From positions 1 to 7,260 of the forward strand of contig JAEZAW010000167.1 in NCBI GenBank assembly GCA_023430315.1: DNA of 7,260 nt, written 5' to 3'. The translations under genes and the position numbers were made by a program. This DNA comes from Pseudomonadota bacterium (GTDB lineage: Bacteria > Pseudomonadota > Alphaproteobacteria > Rhizobiales > Hyphomicrobiaceae). The notes under the pieces are model-generated. The model saw only the letters and a list, made by a program, of their open reading frames with translations. It ran no database searches and was not told where the DNA came from. Below are positions 5,730-7,260 of this stretch, in pieces (the first letter of the stretch is position 1; every line of letters begins with the position of its first letter).

Positions 5730-7025
5730 ATGTCCAATCCTGAGAAGCGTGACGAGCGGAGCATGAGCGATATCCTCGCTTCCATCCGCAAAATCATGGC
5801 TCAGGAGCCGGTCGAGGCCGCGCCATTAGGCCCGCCGCCATCTCTGAACGGTGTGTCGGGTGCAAAGTTCGATCTACCGCGCGAGCCCGAACTGAAGCTT
5901 CCGCCTGAGAAAAAGCCGTCCCCGGGCACTACGCCACCTTCTGTCGCGGAAGCTGTCAGCCTGGATGAGCTGCTGGCTGAAACGCCGCGCGTGGCGCCAT
6001 CCCCGGCTCAAGCTTTGGCACCCAAGCCGCCGGTTCAGGCAGGCCCGGGGCCGGCCTTGGGACCGGCAGTGAAGCCGGTCGATGCGCCGGAGTGGCTATT
6101 CCCGAAGCCGCATGTGCCGGAGGTGGCCAAGGAAAAGCCGGCGGCCCCTGTGCTGCCTCTACCGACGCAGGCCAAGGGGCTGGATGCCAGTTCGCCCGCC
6201 AGCCCGGCAGCCAAGACTGGGCCGACCGAACAGCCGACGCCGGCCAGGGAGTCGGCCTCGGCAGCTTCATCGATCGGTCCGCCGGCGCCCAAGCTCAACG
6301 ACCTCGGCAGCGTCGTGCCGAATAAGCGCGACGATGGTGCCGCCGCACCTGTTATCGTGGTCGGTCCGCCGCCGAGCGCGAATGCTGATAGCTCTGTACT
6401 CGGGCCGCCGCTCGCCGGTCCCCTCCTCGGCGAGCCGACACGCACACCACCCGCATCGGAAGCTTTGCAGGAAGTGCCCGGCGCGGACGCGCTGCGGCGC
6501 CTGATTGCCGGCGTGATTCCACCGAGCGCTCATCCGAGCATCACGCCCGTCAAGCCGACCGAGCCCGTCACGGCTCGCACCGAGGATGCGCCGAAGGCCG
6601 ACGCTGCTTCGAAGCCGGCGCCTGAGATCAAGGCGGAGACGAAGGCCGCACCAGCCGCGCCGGCTCCTGCCGCGAAGAAGCCTGAAGTGGTTGTGCCGAC
6701 TCCGACACCCACGCCTGCTCCGACGGCCAAACCGATCGCGGCTGCGCCGACTCCAATGTCGACACTGGCATCTGCTGCCAAGCCCGCTACGCCCACACCG
6801 GCAGCAAAGGCCGAGCCTCAGGTCGGAATTCCGACAGCCAAGCCCGCTGCTGCACCAGCAGCCGGTTCGCTGGCCGCCAAAACCATGGACGAGACCGTCG
6901 TCGAGCTGTTGCGCCCGCTCCTGCGCGAGTGGCTGAACACCAACATGCCGCGCCTCATCGAGCCTGCTCTCAAAGCCGAGCTCGAAGCGCTTCGCGATGC
7001 GGTGGCCAAAGAGAAGAAGGACTGA
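5730..7025 (+). CDS. popZ: PopZ-family (DUF2497) polar organising protein with long proline/alanine-rich linker
   Basis: PopZ forms a condensate at the cell pole that, in Caulobacter, anchors ParB-parS and recruits cell-cycle regulators. Both diagnostic ends are present in this 431-residue protein. The N-terminal client-binding helix is MSDILASIRKIMAQ (12-25). The C-terminal oligomerisation region starts near M386 with ETVVELLRPLLREWLNTNMP (388-407), then IEPALKAELEAL. Between them about 360 residues are low-complexity, rich in Pro, Ala, Ser, Thr and Lys, with only small hydrophobic islands: DELLAE near residue 80, EWLF at 121-124, and ADALRRLIAGVI at 252-263. No signal peptide or membrane segment. 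The family's best-known member, from Caulobacter, is about 177 residues, so the extra length is all linker. The linker is near charge-neutral by my hand count. It is divergent from guaB and convergent with an SDR gene, whereas many Alphaproteobacteria keep this gene next to valS. Family assignment is strong; the function in this organism is inferred. Confidence 0.85.
   Translation: MSNPEKRDERSMSDILASIRKIMAQEPVEAAPLGPPPSLNGVSGAKFDLPREPELKLPPEKKPSPGTTPPSVAEAVSLDELLAETPRVAPSPAQALAPKPPVQAGPGPALGPAVKPVDAPEWLFPKPHVPEVAKEKPAAPVLPLPTQAKGLDASSPASPAAKTGPTEQPTPARESASAASSIGPPAPKLNDLGSVVPNKRDDGAAAPVIVVGPPPSANADSSVLGPPLAGPLLGEPTRTPPASEALQEVPGADALRRLIAGVIPPSAHPSITPVKPTEPVTARTEDAPKADAASKPAPEIKAETKAAPAAPAPAAKKPEVVVPTPTPTPAPTAKPIAAAPTPMSTLASAAKPATPTPAAKAEPQVGIPTAKPAAAPAAGSLAAKTMDETVVELLRPLLREWLNTNMPRLIEPALKAELEALRDAVAKEKKD
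6777..6848 (+). repeat. Two copies of a 12-base direct repeat within the popZ linker
   Basis: GCCAAGCCCGCT occurs at 6777-6788 and again at 6837-6848, exactly 60 bases apart and in the same reading frame (coding AKPA). A diverged AKP unit lies about 50 bases upstream of the first copy. This suggests the linker grew partly by internal duplication, though low-complexity coding alone could produce it. Confidence 0.4.
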
Positions 7026-7047
7026 TCGGAGCTACCAGCTCTCGATC
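7024..7047. terminator. Candidate hairpin terminator between convergent genes
   Basis: GATCGGAGCT (7024-7033) pairs with 7037-7047 through ten base pairs, with a three-base loop and a single bulged T at 7042. It overlaps the popZ stop and the last codons of the SDR gene. On the minus strand it is followed by a pyrimidine-rich stretch (CCTTCTTCTCTTT), so it would serve best as terminator of the SDR transcript. On the plus strand no T-run follows. Confidence 0.4.
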
Positions 7048-7260
7048 CAGGGTCTGACGTCGATCTCGAAGGACCACGCATCGCGCGGCTGCGTGTGCAG
7101 CATCCAGTAGATGTCCGCGATGTGGTCGGGATCGAGAATGCCCTCGCGCTCCTTCAGGGCATAGCGCGCCGGAAAATTCTCGCGGATGAAGGCCGTGTCG
7201 ATCGCGCCGTCGACCACGACATGGCCGACGTGAATGCCCTTGGGACCGAGTTCGCGCGCC
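7032..7260 (-). CDS. SDR-family NAD(P)-dependent oxidoreductase, C-terminal part (N-terminus outside window)
   Basis: Only the last 75 residues are visible, ending in a TAG at 7034-7032; the reading frame stays open through the right edge. The visible part begins ARELGPKGIHVGHVVVDGAI, which is the strand and loop after the catalytic YxxxK helix in short-chain dehydrogenases, where the usual R-V-N-x-I-x-P-G-x-I-x-T pattern is here H-V-V-V-D-G-A-I-D-T. It continues through DPDHIADIYWMLHTQPRDAW to a Trp-rich end (RPWIESW). This tail is typical of a large alphaproteobacterial group annotated simply as SDR oxidoreductases of unknown substrate. The catalytic Ser-Tyr-Lys and the Rossmann GxxxGxG motif lie outside the window and cannot be checked. 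It converges on popZ with six bases between stop codons. Confidence 0.8.
   Translation of the reverse strand, partial: ARELGPKGIHVGHVVVDGAIDTAFIRENFPARYALKEREGILDPDHIADIYWMLHTQPRDAWSFEIDVRPWIESW

Noticed and set aside
6530..6796. 88-codon minus-strand frame with a glycine/valine/alanine repeat translation (GVGVGVG) within popZ
   Set aside because: It is the complement of the Pro/Thr-rich linker codons; the plus-strand frame has both PopZ domains in one uninterrupted frame.

Overview
The window looks like chromosomal DNA of a GC-rich alphaproteobacterium, probably of the order Hyphomicrobiales (Rhizobiales). The strongest taxonomic marker is a PopZ-family polar organiser at 5730-7025, a family essentially limited to Alphaproteobacteria. 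The guaB-rsmB pair also fits that class. I cannot name a genus. There are no mobile elements, tRNA or rRNA genes, CRISPR arrays or phage genes.

Layout, right to left. An SDR-family oxidoreductase runs off the right edge on the minus strand (7032-7260, C-terminal part only). It converges tail to tail on the plus-strand popZ-like gene, with six bases between the stop codons and a hairpin spanning both. Upstream of popZ lies a divergent intergenic region of about 315 bases (5415-5729) with several short inverted and direct repeats. From it guaB (IMP dehydrogenase) reads leftward, followed three bases after its stop by rsmB (16S rRNA m5C methyltransferase). After an 86-base gap, a same-strand set of three genes follows: a CitE/HpcH-type CoA-ester lyase, a family III (CaiB/BaiF) CoA-transferase, and a Nudix hydrolase cut by the left edge. 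The transferase and Nudix genes overlap by four bases (GTGA).

How the genes fit together. guaB and rsmB are housekeeping genes (GMP synthesis, ribosome maturation). The three left-hand genes form a plausible CoA-ester cassette: the transferase would load a dicarboxylate or hydroxyacid onto CoA, the lyase would cleave (or form) the malyl- or citramalyl-type CoA ester, and the Nudix enzyme resembles CoA pyrophosphatases that could remove unwanted CoA species. The exact substrate cannot be read from the sequence. The PopZ-like protein keeps both diagnostic ends of the family but has a linker of roughly 350 residues between them, much longer than the Caulobacter protein's and close to charge-neutral.

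I see no wholly new system. The points most worth a second look are the CoA-ester cassette with its overlapping Nudix gene and the long-linker PopZ in an atypical neighbourhood.
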